Source: Gammaproteobacteria bacterium (GTDB lineage Bacteria > Pseudomonadota > Gammaproteobacteria > Steroidobacterales > Steroidobacteraceae). From it: a stretch of 27,702 bases of DNA. The DNA lies in contig JAQGOE010000014.1 in the NCBI GenBank assembly GCA_028293725.1, positions 1 to 27,702 of the forward strand, written 5' to 3'. The notes beneath the pieces are model-generated. The model was not told where the DNA came from, made no database searches, and saw nothing but the letters and a program-made list of their open reading frames with translations. Positions 1 through 7,586 of this stretch are shown piece after piece (the first letter of the stretch is position 1; each line of letters starts with the position of its first letter). The position numbers and the translations under genes are program-made.

Positions 1-2
1 GA

Positions 3-662
3 GGTGCCGCGCCCGCTAAGGGTCTGGCTGAGGGTCTGCCGGTATTCTTCCTGGGTAGCTCGCGTGGGACCATGTCCAGCGGCTGGGCCATGACCATCAA
101 CTTTGACAAGGACTGCAGCTATGACCTGCCCACCATCAGTTGCAAGCCGCCGGTACGCGACCACACCATCAAGGGCGCAATTCTGATCGCGGATTTCTCC
201 AGCGGCGTCGGCTACCTTGAAAGCCAGACCACGCCCAAGGACGACGGTCGGGGTCCGGGGCGCGATCGCGGCTTGTTCATCGGTGGCATCGAGGTCGAGA
301 ACAACATCGTATTCTTTCCCAGCTCGGCCATCCTGGCCGGCATCCACACCTGGCCCAGCGCGTTTTTTGCGCGTGGCCTGTGGTGCTACGCTGATGGCTT
401 GGAAGGAGAGATGGACTCCTACAGCCGCATCAACGGCCTCAGGGATTTTGTGGTGGTGCGCGGCCCGCATGCATTCGAGACCTGGCCACCCGAGGAAAAG
501 GCGCGTGTCGAAGAGCGAATAATCGCCTACGCCCGCGCGGTCGTGCTCGATCAAAAAAGCATTCCGGGCCGGCGCACGTGGACCAACATGAAGGAGTTGG
601 TGGCGACGAGCGGCGACGTTTGGGAGCCTTCCACCCATCCAACCGTTGTCTCAAAGCCGTGA
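3..662 (+). CDS. alpha/beta hydrolase family protein, 3' part only
   Basis: The reading frame is open from the window edge, so the N-terminus is missing; about 219 residues are visible. A GSSRG pentapeptide (codons near 56-68) fits the GxSxG nucleophile elbow of alpha/beta hydrolases, preceded by the hydrophobic strand PVFFLG, as the fold requires. The rest of the protein matches no family I can name with certainty, and I cannot place the acid and His of the triad with confidence. An ATG at 72 lies just after the putative nucleophile, so it is unlikely to be the real start. The gene is followed on the same strand by a LuxR-type regulator. The family assignment rests mainly on one motif and its context. 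Confidence 0.5.
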   Translation, partial: GAAPAKGLAEGLPVFFLGSSRGTMSSGWAMTINFDKDCSYDLPTISCKPPVRDHTIKGAILIADFSSGVGYLESQTTPKDDGRGPGRDRGLFIGGIEVENNIVFFPSSAILAGIHTWPSAFFARGLWCYADGLEGEMDSYSRINGLRDFVVVRGPHAFETWPPEEKARVEERIIAYARAVVLDQKSIPGRRTWTNMKELVATSGDVWEPSTHPTVVSKP

Positions 663-720
663 AGGGGGCTCGCGCGCCGAAGGTCGCCTTTGCGTCGCCC
701 GACCTCTGGAGCGATACCTG

Positions 721-1482
721 GTGACACAAGCGATTCTGCCGCGCGTCATCAGCGCAATAGGTGCAAACGATTTCGCCGCGGTCACCGCGGGTGTGTTGTG
801 CGAATTCCTGGGGTTCGAGGCGACGGCGGTGTTCTTTCATCGCAGCACCGGTGTACCGGCGGTGGTGTTCGACAATTTCGCCACCGTGGAGGCGCGCCTC
901 GGCATCGAGAATTACATCCACTTCACGCACAAGATCAATCCGATGCTGGCCCGAGCGGGCCGCGCCGGTGTTTGTCGTGCGCGCGATTTCGCATTGGATC
1001 CCGGGGATAGTTGCAACGATGGTGTTGCGTCATACGTGGAGCTGACCTCACGAGAGGAGTTAGGCTTCCGGACTGTTGGCTGGCCGCAGCAGCAGGAGGA
1101 GATTTGTCTCTACTGCGAAGCTTGCACCGGGCTCGTTGAGCTCGGCTTCTATCGCCAGCGCGGCCGGAGCACAGCACCCGCCAACAAGATTCGCGCCCTA
1201 AAGGCGTTGTCCGAGCCCATTGCGGCTGCGTTCGATCGACATGAAGCATTGGTTGCGTATGACAGGCGGATGGTGCGCGAAGTGCGGAGCGAGGCTGACA
1301 CTCTCTCGCCGCGCGAACGCGAGATATGCGACCTGCTGCTGCTGGGCTGCTCATCGGCGGCGATAGCCTTGCGCTTAGCTCTCAGCCGCCACACGGTGAA
1401 GGATCACCGCAAGCGCATTTTCCACAAGCTGCGGGTGGGGTCGCTGGCGGAGTTGTTCGCGCTACGCTCGCGAAGCCACTGA
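721..1482 (+). CDS. LuxR-type (C-terminal HTH) transcriptional regulator
   Basis: The predicted 253-residue protein ends in a clear LuxR/FixJ helix-turn-helix: LSPREREICDLLLLG, then a recognition-helix region SRHTVKDHRKRIFHKL at about residues 195-245. The N-terminal 170 residues look like a small-molecule sensing domain of GAF or autoinducer-binding fold, but have no diagnostic signature I can assign. There is no receiver domain. I chose the GTG at 721 because GGAG (708-711) sits nine bases upstream; a TTG at 646 would extend the frame over the end of the preceding gene without a ribosome site. The gene lies about 130 bp upstream of the aminotransferase/EutB/EutC run in the same direction, so it is a candidate local activator. 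Family assignment is firm; ligand and targets are unknown. Confidence 0.85.
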   Translation: MTQAILPRVISAIGANDFAAVTAGVLCEFLGFEATAVFFHRSTGVPAVVFDNFATVEARLGIENYIHFTHKINPMLARAGRAGVCRARDFALDPGDSCNDGVASYVELTSREELGFRTVGWPQQQEEICLYCEACTGLVELGFYRQRGRSTAPANKIRALKALSEPIAAAFDRHEALVAYDRRMVREVRSEADTLSPREREICDLLLLGCSSAAIALRLALSRHTVKDHRKRIFHKLRVGSLAELFALRSRSH

Positions 1483-1503
1483 GACGAGCTTTCCTCGAGC
1501 CCC

Positions 1504-1550
1504 GCTGCCTGCAGGGCCTCGCTGCCTGCAAGGCCCCCCTCCCTGGAGGG
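1504..1550. repeat. short tandem repeat plus inverted repeat after the LuxR gene
   Basis: GCTGCCTGCAGGGCC (1504-1518) recurs 17 bp later as GCTGCCTGCAAGGCC (1521-1535) with one mismatch. It is followed by CCCTCC-CT-GGAGGG (1537-1550), a perfect 6-bp inverted repeat. No T-run follows, so it is not a canonical intrinsic terminator, though it may contribute to transcript ends after the regulator gene. Confidence 0.5.
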
Positions 1551-1613
1551 ATGGTCAGGACGCCGTGAGTCGGAGAGTATCGAGGTTTCCGCAACCGTGT
1601 GGCCTGGGGTTTC

Positions 1614-2714
1614 ATGCGCTATTCCCGTATGCCGATCGAGGTGGAGTCTCCGGAAGAGTACGGATACTCGAACATCCGTTACAACTTGTCCGAGAGTTCG
1701 ATCAGGGACCGGTCGGTGTCGGATCTCGGGCTCACCGTTCCGAACCTCACCCTGCTTTACGGCGAGCACCGGGGCAGTCAGCGTCTGAGAGAGCTGATCG
1801 TCGCAGACCAACCGGAGTTGAATGCCGGGGACGTGCTGATCACCGGTGGGGCAGCGACAGCGCTGTTCATCGTTTCGACGTCACTGCTCGGTGCGTCCGA
1901 CCATCTCGTCGTCGTCCGACCGAACTACGCCACGAACCTCGAGACGCCTCGCGCGATCGGTTGCTCGATAAGCTTCATCGACCTGCAGTTCGAGGCGGAC
2001 TTCCGGCTCGACTTCGAGAAGCTCGCCGCGGAGATCACCCCGCGGACGCGGCTGGTGAGCGTGACCTGTCCCCATAATCCGTCGGGTGTCATGTTTACGG
2101 CGGAGGAATTGCGTCGTCTGGTTGCGCTCACCGAGGCAAACGGATGTTATCTCCTGGTCGATGAGACTTACCGCGACCTCTCCTACGATGGTCCGCTGCC
2201 GTTGGCCGCGGCCCTCGGCCGGCACGTCATCAGCGTCTCCTCGCTCTCCAAGGCGTATGGCATTCCAGGCATTCGCATCGGCTGGCTGATCTGCCGCGAT
2301 CCGAAGTTGCAGGAGACGTTTCTTGCCGCGAAAGAGCAGATCAGCATCTGCGGCAGCGTGATTGACGAATGGATCGCCGAGCAAGTGCTCACCAGCCGTG
2401 ACAGCATCCTCGAGCCGACGCTGGTCGAGATGCGCAAGCGTTGGCAACTCGTCGCCGAATGGATCGAGCAGGAGCCGCTGCTCGAATGCGCGCGGCCGCA
2501 GGGAGGCGTCGTTTGTTTCCCTCGCATGCGAGCGGACCCGCCCGGCGGGACCACGGCCTTTTATCGGCGGCTGCTGGATACCCACGGAACCTATGTGGGT
2601 CCGGGTCACTGGTTCGAGATGTCAGATTCCTTTTTTCGCCTGGGTTATGGCTGGCCGACTCGGGAGGAGCTCGAGGCGGGACTTGCGGCAATTTCACGGG
2701 CACTACGGGGTTGA
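1614..2714 (+). CDS. PLP-dependent class I/II aminotransferase
   Basis: This fold-type I aminotransferase has about 366 residues. Visible landmarks are the substrate/PLP loop HNPSG, the cofactor-binding LLVDETYRDLSYDG, and the Schiff-base lysine in SSLSKAYGIPGIRIGW (Lys about 213). The C-terminal domain carries the usual small-domain ending (SFFRLGYGWPTREELEAGL), which includes the Arg expected to bind a substrate carboxylate. It would move an amino group between an amino acid and a 2-oxo acid; the substrate is not readable. The ATG at 1614 follows a GGGG stretch, while GTG 1599 and ATG 1629 are alternatives. The gene ends two bases before the EutB-like gene, so the two are probably co-translated. 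Ectoine gene sets use a class III enzyme, so this one is not their usual aminotransferase. Confidence 0.9.
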   Translation: MRYSRMPIEVESPEEYGYSNIRYNLSESSIRDRSVSDLGLTVPNLTLLYGEHRGSQRLRELIVADQPELNAGDVLITGGAATALFIVSTSLLGASDHLVVVRPNYATNLETPRAIGCSISFIDLQFEADFRLDFEKLAAEITPRTRLVSVTCPHNPSGVMFTAEELRRLVALTEANGCYLLVDETYRDLSYDGPLPLAAALGRHVISVSSLSKAYGIPGIRIGWLICRDPKLQETFLAAKEQISICGSVIDEWIAEQVLTSRDSILEPTLVEMRKRWQLVAEWIEQEPLLECARPQGGVVCFPRMRADPPGGTTAFYRRLLDTHGTYVGPGHWFEMSDSFFRLGYGWPTREELEAGLAAISRALRG

Positions 2715-2716
2715 CC

Positions 2717-3703
2717 ATGACGAGCGAACTCTTCCCAAGGATCCTCGAGGCCTCTGCGGCGATCTATCCGCAGGTGGCCGTGACTCCGCTGGAGCCGAGC
2801 GGCCCGCTCTCGGCCGAGTTGGGCTGCCAGGTGTTGCTAAAGTATGAGCATATGCAGCCCACCGGCTCCTTCAAGATCCGGGGCGCTACCAACAAGGTGC
2901 GGCTTCTGGACGCCCAGTCGCGCCGCGCTGGCGTGTTGACAGCCTCGACCGGTAACCATGGCGTTGCCGTCGCGCGCGCCGGGGGATTGGCGGGGGTTCC
3001 TGTCAAAGTTTATGTTAGTAACGTGACCGTGCCCGCGAAGCTCGCGGGTATCCGCACGCGCGGGGCCGAGCTCGTTATCGTGGACGGTCCACCTCTTGAG
3101 GCCGAGCTCGCGGCGCGTCGCAAAGCCGCAGCAGATGGGTTGGTCTACATCTCTCCCTACAATGATCTCGACGTCATTGCCGGACAGGGCACCCTGGGGG
3201 TGGAGCTTTTGAAACAGGAGCCCGGACTCGACGCGGTGTTCATTGCTGTCGGCGCGGGAGGTTTGATCGGAGGTACGGGCAGCGCTATCAAGGCGCTGAA
3301 TCCGCGTGTACAGGTTGTCGGTGTCTGGCCGGAAGCCTCACAGTGCATGTTGCGCGCGTTGGAAGCGGGGCGAATCATTCCCGTCGAGGAGCACGAGACG
3401 CTTTCGGATGGCACCCTGGGCGCCATTGAGTCGAATTCAGCAACCTTTCCCATCTGCCAGGCAGTGATCGACGTGAGAGTGGTGGTTAGCGAAACCGAAA
3501 TAGCCGCCGCCATGCTGCAGCTCGCCGAGACGCAGGACCTGATGGTGGAGGGCGCCGCCGGCGTTGCGCTGGCCGGCTTGGTCAAATGCGCGCAAGCCTA
3601 CCGTGGGCGCAAAGTGGCCGTGGTACTCTGCGGCCGAAACATCGGGCCGCAGGCGTTTATAACTGCAATCGGGGGACGTGTTGAGGATCGTAGAACTCCC
3701 TGA
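2717..3703 (+). CDS. EutB/threonine-dehydratase-like PLP enzyme
   Basis: This 328-residue fold-type II PLP enzyme has the serine/threonine dehydratase layout. Lys53 in TGSFKIRGA forms the Schiff base, STGNHG (about residue 78) is the Asn loop, and AVGAGGLIGG (about 180) is the glycine-rich phosphate loop. There is no C-terminal ACT domain, so it resembles catabolic dehydratases, EutB of hydroxyectoine use and beta-hydroxyaspartate dehydratase (BhcB) rather than biosynthetic IlvA. Expected chemistry is beta-elimination of water from a 3-hydroxy amino acid, giving an enamine/imine. The start is fixed by the 2-bp gap from the aminotransferase stop. Its 3' end overlaps the EutC-like gene by 26 bp, supporting action as a pair. 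The family call is secure; choice between hydroxyectoine-derived, hydroxyaspartate or other substrates is open. Confidence 0.85.
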   Translation: MTSELFPRILEASAAIYPQVAVTPLEPSGPLSAELGCQVLLKYEHMQPTGSFKIRGATNKVRLLDAQSRRAGVLTASTGNHGVAVARAGGLAGVPVKVYVSNVTVPAKLAGIRTRGAELVIVDGPPLEAELAARRKAAADGLVYISPYNDLDVIAGQGTLGVELLKQEPGLDAVFIAVGAGGLIGGTGSAIKALNPRVQVVGVWPEASQCMLRALEAGRIIPVEEHETLSDGTLGAIESNSATFPICQAVIDVRVVVSETEIAAAMLQLAETQDLMVEGAAGVALAGLVKCAQAYRGRKVAVVLCGRNIGPQAFITAIGGRVEDRRTP

Positions 3704-4607
3704 GATCCTGGCGGCCCTGGATGAAGATGCGGCACTCGCCGCAGTCGAATCCGGCTTTCGGCGCCTGCACACCTTCGAGGCGCAAGTGGCTGCCGTGGGC
3801 CATCTCACCTTTCCCGACGCGCCCGGCGACTGCCACATCAAGTCAGCTTATATGGCGGGCGATGAGGTCTTTGTCATCAAGGTCGCGACCGGCTTCTATC
3901 GCAACCCCACCCTCGGCCTACCGTCCAGTAATGGCTTCATGGCCGTGCTGAGCGCAAAGACCGGCGAACTCCTGGGGATGTTGCGCGATCAGGGGCAGCT
4001 CACGGATCGGCGCACGGCCATGGCCGGCGCAATCGCCGCGCGCGCCATCCACAGACCCGGCTCAAACACACTCGGCATTGTCGGCGCAGGCACCCAGGCA
4101 CGTCTGCAGGCGCGGCTGATCTCGCGTCATCTGAAATTGCAGACCGTGCTGGTCTGGGCACGTAATCCGGACGCTGCAGCGGGGCTCGCCGCGGAGGTAG
4201 GCGGCACGTCCGTAAGCCTGCCCGAGCTTTGCGCCCGGGCAGACCTGATCGTGACGACGACACCCTCCACCGAGCCGTTACTGACATCTGACATGCTCAC
4301 GGCGGGTAAGCGGATTGTTGCGGTAGGAGCCGATGCTCCCGGAAAGCGGGAGTTGGATCCCGCGATTCTGGCGCGCGGCCGTGTCGTCGTAGACTCTTGC
4401 GCCCAGTGCACCGATCATGGGGAAACCGGCTGGGCGGTACGGGCGGGCTTGCTCGAGCCCGCCTCGCTGATCGAGTTGGGTGCGCTTCTTACGGCGCCGA
4501 TCGACTTTGCCGCCGACGAAACCGTCGTCGCGGACCTGACCGGCGTCGCGGTGCAGGATGTTGAAATAGCCAAAAGCGTCTGGTCGCGGCTCAGTCCGGC
4601 GCCGTAA
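3678..4607 (+). CDS. EutC/ornithine cyclodeaminase (mu-crystallin) family imine reductase
   Basis: The 309-residue protein has the ornithine-cyclodeaminase/mu-crystallin pattern. The N-terminal substrate region carries CHIKSAYMAG and GLPSSNGFMAVLSAKTG, followed by LTDRRTAMAGAIAA and the Rossmann dinucleotide loop GIVGAGTQARLQ at about residues 131-142. Members include EutC, iminosuccinate reductase BhcD, 1-pyrroline-2-carboxylate reductase LhpI and alanine dehydrogenase. Most reduce a cyclic or acyclic 2-imino acid with NAD(P)H, which is the logical next step after the upstream dehydratase. The start is GTG 3678 or TTG 3681; the GGGGGA at 3671-3676 is better spaced for the latter. Which of the four known activities applies cannot be decided by eye, because their signatures are very similar. 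Confidence 0.83.
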   Translation: MLRIVELPEILAALDEDAALAAVESGFRRLHTFEAQVAAVGHLTFPDAPGDCHIKSAYMAGDEVFVIKVATGFYRNPTLGLPSSNGFMAVLSAKTGELLGMLRDQGQLTDRRTAMAGAIAARAIHRPGSNTLGIVGAGTQARLQARLISRHLKLQTVLVWARNPDAAAGLAAEVGGTSVSLPELCARADLIVTTTPSTEPLLTSDMLTAGKRIVAVGADAPGKRELDPAILARGRVVVDSCAQCTDHGETGWAVRAGLLEPASLIELGALLTAPIDFAADETVVADLTGVAVQDVEIAKSVWSRLSPAP

Positions 4608-4658
4608 TCACCAGCGGCGCACAGCGGCGGCCCGACCATGGAGTTGTCGCGCCCGCTA

Positions 4659-4694
4659 TGGTACTTTTAGGTGTGAAAATACCATTGGTATTTT
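4659..4694. promoter_or_regulatory. triple half-site operator upstream of the IPMDH-like gene
   Basis: A perfect 19-bp palindrome, AAAATACCA-T-TGGTATTTT, occupies 4676-4694. A third, near-identical half-site TGGTACTTTT lies at 4659-4668, in inverted orientation to the left arm of the palindrome. This AT-rich element stands out in a GC-rich region, ends 12 bp before the ATG at 4707, and contains a TATTTT that could act as the -10 box. This arrangement fits repression by occlusion. Symmetric TGGTA/TACCA cores are typical of GntR/FCD operators, so the regulator at 12590-13510 is a candidate binder (inference). Confidence 0.72.
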
Positions 4695-4706
4695 GAGACT
4701 ACTCAC

Positions 4707-5783
4707 ATGAAGATTCTCGTTCTTCCAGGCGACGGTATCGGGCCGGAAATCACCCGCGCCACCCTCGACGTGCTCCGCGCGGCCGACGCCGCTTTATCCC
4801 TCGGTCTGGAGTTTGAAACCCGGGAGATCGGACTGGCCGCCCTGGCCACCCACGGAACGACTTTACCGCCCGAGGTGTTGACTCGCATCCCACAAATCGA
4901 CGGCGTAATCCTCGGTCCGGTCTCGCACTACGAATACCCACCTCGCGAGCAAGGCGGAATCAATCCTTCCGCCGAATTACGCGTCAAGTTCGAGCTCTAC
5001 GCAAACATCCGCCCGTGCCGCTCGCGCCAGGCCTTCAGCATTCTGCGCAAACCCATGGACCTGGTGATCGTGCGCGAGAATACGGAAGGCTTCTATTCCG
5101 ATCGCAACATGTACGCCGGCAGCGGCGAGTTCATGCCGGATGCGGACTCGGCTTTCTCGATCCGTAAGATCACCGCGCGGGCCTCTGCCAGGATCGCGCG
5201 CGCTGCTTTCCTGCTTGCCCGTGGGAGGCGGCGCAAGGTGACCGCCGTCCACAAAGCCAATGTCGTCAAGCTTTCCGACGGCCTGTTCCTGCGGGAAGTG
5301 CGCAAGGTCGCCCAGGAATTTCCGGATGTCGAATTGGAAGAGCTGATCGTAGACGCGACCGCCGCCTTGCTGATCAGGACACCTGAGCGCTTCGACGTCA
5401 TCGTTACCACCAACATGTTTGGCGACATCCTGTCCGACGAGGCATCGGAGCTGTCGGGAAGCCTCGGACTGGGCGGATCGATCAACGCGGGCGATGCCGG
5501 ATGTGTAGCCCAAGCGCAGCACGGCTCGGCTCCGGACATCGCCGGCCGGAATATTGCCAACCCGACCTCGTTGATCCTGTCGGCGGCCATGTTGCTCGAC
5601 TGGCGGGGGCAGCGCTGCGCGGACCCGAAGCTGGCGGCCGCCGCCACGCTCGTGGAGCGCGCGGTGGAGCAGGTGTTGGAAAACCCACGCACCCGCACTC
5701 GCGACATTGGCGGTTCCCTCGACACCGATGCTTTTGCCGATGCCGTGATCGGTGTGCTCAGGCAGAAAAAGACTCATCCATGA
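4707..5783 (+). CDS. isocitrate/isopropylmalate dehydrogenase family (beta-decarboxylating) enzyme
   Basis: The 358-residue protein shows the family landmarks: LPGDGIGPEI at the N-terminus, LYANIRPCRS and IVRENTEGFYSD (substrate and carboxylate binding), VHKANVVKLSDGLF (catalytic Lys region), and TTNMFGDILSDEAS (metal-binding Asp). HGSAPDIAGRNIANP follows, in which Asp277 occupies the position that selects NAD over NADP in isopropylmalate-type enzymes. It should oxidise a 2-hydroxy acid with a neighbouring carboxylate and release CO2. The specificity segment (INPSAELRVKFELYA) does not match isocitrate, isopropylmalate or tartrate enzymes clearly, so the substrate is open. It is not likely to be LeuB, as no leucine genes accompany it. 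It overlaps the aldehyde dehydrogenase start by ATGA. No strong ribosome site is seen; the start codon follows a palindromic operator. Confidence 0.85.
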   Translation: MKILVLPGDGIGPEITRATLDVLRAADAALSLGLEFETREIGLAALATHGTTLPPEVLTRIPQIDGVILGPVSHYEYPPREQGGINPSAELRVKFELYANIRPCRSRQAFSILRKPMDLVIVRENTEGFYSDRNMYAGSGEFMPDADSAFSIRKITARASARIARAAFLLARGRRRKVTAVHKANVVKLSDGLFLREVRKVAQEFPDVELEELIVDATAALLIRTPERFDVIVTTNMFGDILSDEASELSGSLGLGGSINAGDAGCVAQAQHGSAPDIAGRNIANPTSLILSAAMLLDWRGQRCADPKLAAAATLVERAVEQVLENPRTRTRDIGGSLDTDAFADAVIGVLRQKKTHP

Positions 5784-7162
5784 TTATTTCCATCGACCCG
5801 ACCACGGGCGCCGAGCGCGAGCGCTTTGCCTACCACAGCCGGCGCGAGATCGACGCCGCGCTGTCGGCTGCCTGTACCGCGCAAGCAGTCTGGCGCCAGA
5901 CGCCGATCCTGGATCGCGTGAATCTCCTGCGCAGCATGGCAAAGGTGCTTCGTGCCGGCCGCGAAACCTATTCCGAGCTGATTACGCTGGAGATGGGAAA
6001 GCCGATCGTGGAGGCGGAGGCGGAGATCGACAAGTGCGCCTGGAATTGCGAGTTCTATGCCGAGGCGGCCCCGAGATTTCTCGCCCCGGAGCTCATCGAG
6101 ACGAATGCGACGGAGAGCGCTGTCGTGTTCGATCCCTTGGGCGTGGTGCTCGCGATCATGCCGTGGAATTATCCGTTTTGGCAGTTCTTTCGCTTCGCGG
6201 CGCCGGCATTCATGGCCGGCAACGCGGCTATCCTGAAGCACGCCAACAATGTTCCACGGTGCGCGCTGGCAGTGGAGGAGGTCGTGCGCAAGGCCGCACT
6301 CGAGGCCGGCGCCCCCGCGGACCTGTGCCGAACGCTGCTGATTGCGGCGACAGAAGTCGCGGACGTCATCGATGACGATCGGATCGCCGCCGTGACCCTT
6401 ACCGGCTCCACCGAAGTAGGGCGGATAGTCGCCGCCCGCGCCGGAAGGGCCTTGAAAAAGCAGGTGTTGGAGTTGGGCGGCTCCGATCCTTTCGTCGTCC
6501 TGGCCGATGCCGACATCGCGGCGGCGGCAGTGACGGCGGTGAAGGCGCGCTTTACGAATGCCGGACAAAGTTGCATCAACGCCAAGCGCCTCATCGTCGA
6601 GGAAAGTGTCGCCGAGGAGTTCGTGGCGGCCTTCGTGGCCGGTGTAGGCAAGCTGAAGGTGGGCAATCCGCTGGATCGAACCACGGATATGGGTGCCATG
6701 GCCCGCGCGAACCTGCGGCTCGAGTTGCATCGGCAGGTCGAGTCAACCATCGCGGCGGGTGCCACGCTGAAGACTGGCGGTCACTACATCGATGGGCCGG
6801 GATTTTTCTATGCCCCCACGGTTCTGGACCACGTCACACCCGACATGACGGCCTTCAGAGAGGAAACCTTCGGCCCGGTCGCGGCGATCGTACGCGTAAA
6901 GGATGTGGATGAAGCCATCGCCCGCGCCAATCAGACTGCCTTTGGGCTCGGGGCCGCTCTGTGGACCCGGGATGTGGAGCGCGCACGCACTCTCGCCAGG
7001 CGCATTGACGCGGGGGCGGTCTTCGTCAACGGACTTGTCGCTTCCGATCCGCGCCTGCCTTTCGGCGGCATCAAGCATTCGGGTTACGGGCGCGAGTTAG
7101 GCAGCTACGGCCTCAAAGAGTTCGTCAACATCAAATCACTGTGGATAGGACCGGCAAGGTAG
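5780..7162 (+). CDS. aldehyde dehydrogenase, succinate-semialdehyde dehydrogenase type
   Basis: The 460-residue protein is a complete aldehyde dehydrogenase of the short Sad/YneI-like group. It has the cofactor-binding segment MPWNYPFWQ, TLTGSTEVGR, the catalytic base Glu231 in LELGGSDP, the nucleophile Cys265 in NAGQSCINAKR, EETFGPVA, and the C-terminal PFGGIKHSGYGRELG. The Glu-Cys spacing of 34 is canonical. Likely substrates are short omega-carboxy aldehydes such as succinate or malonate semialdehyde, oxidised to the acid with NAD(P)+. Its ATG overlaps the preceding stop as ATGA, so translation is coupled. Comparable enzymes sit in ectoine loci, oxidising aspartate semialdehyde. The family is certain; the physiological aldehyde is not. 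Confidence 0.92.
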   Translation: MIISIDPTTGAERERFAYHSRREIDAALSAACTAQAVWRQTPILDRVNLLRSMAKVLRAGRETYSELITLEMGKPIVEAEAEIDKCAWNCEFYAEAAPRFLAPELIETNATESAVVFDPLGVVLAIMPWNYPFWQFFRFAAPAFMAGNAAILKHANNVPRCALAVEEVVRKAALEAGAPADLCRTLLIAATEVADVIDDDRIAAVTLTGSTEVGRIVAARAGRALKKQVLELGGSDPFVVLADADIAAAAVTAVKARFTNAGQSCINAKRLIVEESVAEEFVAAFVAGVGKLKVGNPLDRTTDMGAMARANLRLELHRQVESTIAAGATLKTGGHYIDGPGFFYAPTVLDHVTPDMTAFREETFGPVAAIVRVKDVDEAIARANQTAFGLGAALWTRDVERARTLARRIDAGAVFVNGLVASDPRLPFGGIKHSGYGRELGSYGLKEFVNIKSLWIGPAR

Positions 7163-7169
7163 GCTCAAC

Positions 7170-7586
7170 ATGTCAAACCCTAAAACTGCGGCGATTCTAG
7201 ATCCTGGCCTTCTGCCAGCAAAAGACCGTGGAGGCGGCATCCGCACGATTCCCCTCGTGACCGCGCGCATAGGGTCGACCAGTTTGCTGAACGGAGTCAC
7301 GACGCTCGATCCAGGCGCAGCGGTGCCACTGCACTTTCATAACTGCGAGGAGAGCGTACTGGTGCTGTCGGGCCGCGCCCGTGTCCATATCGATGGTGTG
7401 GAAACCGACGTCAAGCCCGGAATCGCAACCTGGATCCCGACCGGCGTGCCTCATTTCTTTCGCAATACGTCCTCGACCGAGCCCATGTCGATGTTCTGGA
7501 CTTACGCCTCGATCGATGCCAACCGCACGATCGTCGCCACCGGCGTCACGACCCGGATCGATGCGGAGCATCGTGAAACTGCATAA
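7170..7586 (+). CDS. small single-domain cupin protein
   Basis: The 138-residue protein is a single beta-barrel cupin. Motif 1 reads PLHFHNCEESVLVLSG, with the His-x-His-x4-Glu pattern of metal ligands; motif 2 reads PTGVPHFFRN and provides the last His. It has no DNA-binding domain or signal peptide. Such stand-alone cupins act as isomerases, lyases or oxygenases on organic acids, or as metabolite sensors. Nothing in the sequence chooses between these. It starts 7 bp after the aldehyde dehydrogenase stop and overlaps the next gene by 26 bp, so it belongs to the same operon. Confidence 0.85.
   Translation: MSNPKTAAILDPGLLPAKDRGGGIRTIPLVTARIGSTSLLNGVTTLDPGAAVPLHFHNCEESVLVLSGRARVHIDGVETDVKPGIATWIPTGVPHFFRNTSSTEPMSMFWTYASIDANRTIVATGVTTRIDAEHRETA

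Noticed and set aside
1537..1550. Intrinsic terminator after the LuxR-type gene
   Set aside because: The inverted repeat is short and lacks a T-run, so it was listed only as a repeat.
2441..2716. N-terminal extension of the EutB-like frame into the aminotransferase gene
   Set aside because: The extension is out of frame with the aminotransferase and Arg/Ala-rich; the ATG at 2717 gives a normal family length.
1614..7162. Annotation as a complete ectoine/hydroxyectoine degradation operon
   Set aside because: EutB-like, EutC-like and aldehyde dehydrogenase genes are present, but no EutA, DoeA or DoeB is found in the window and the aminotransferase is of another class.
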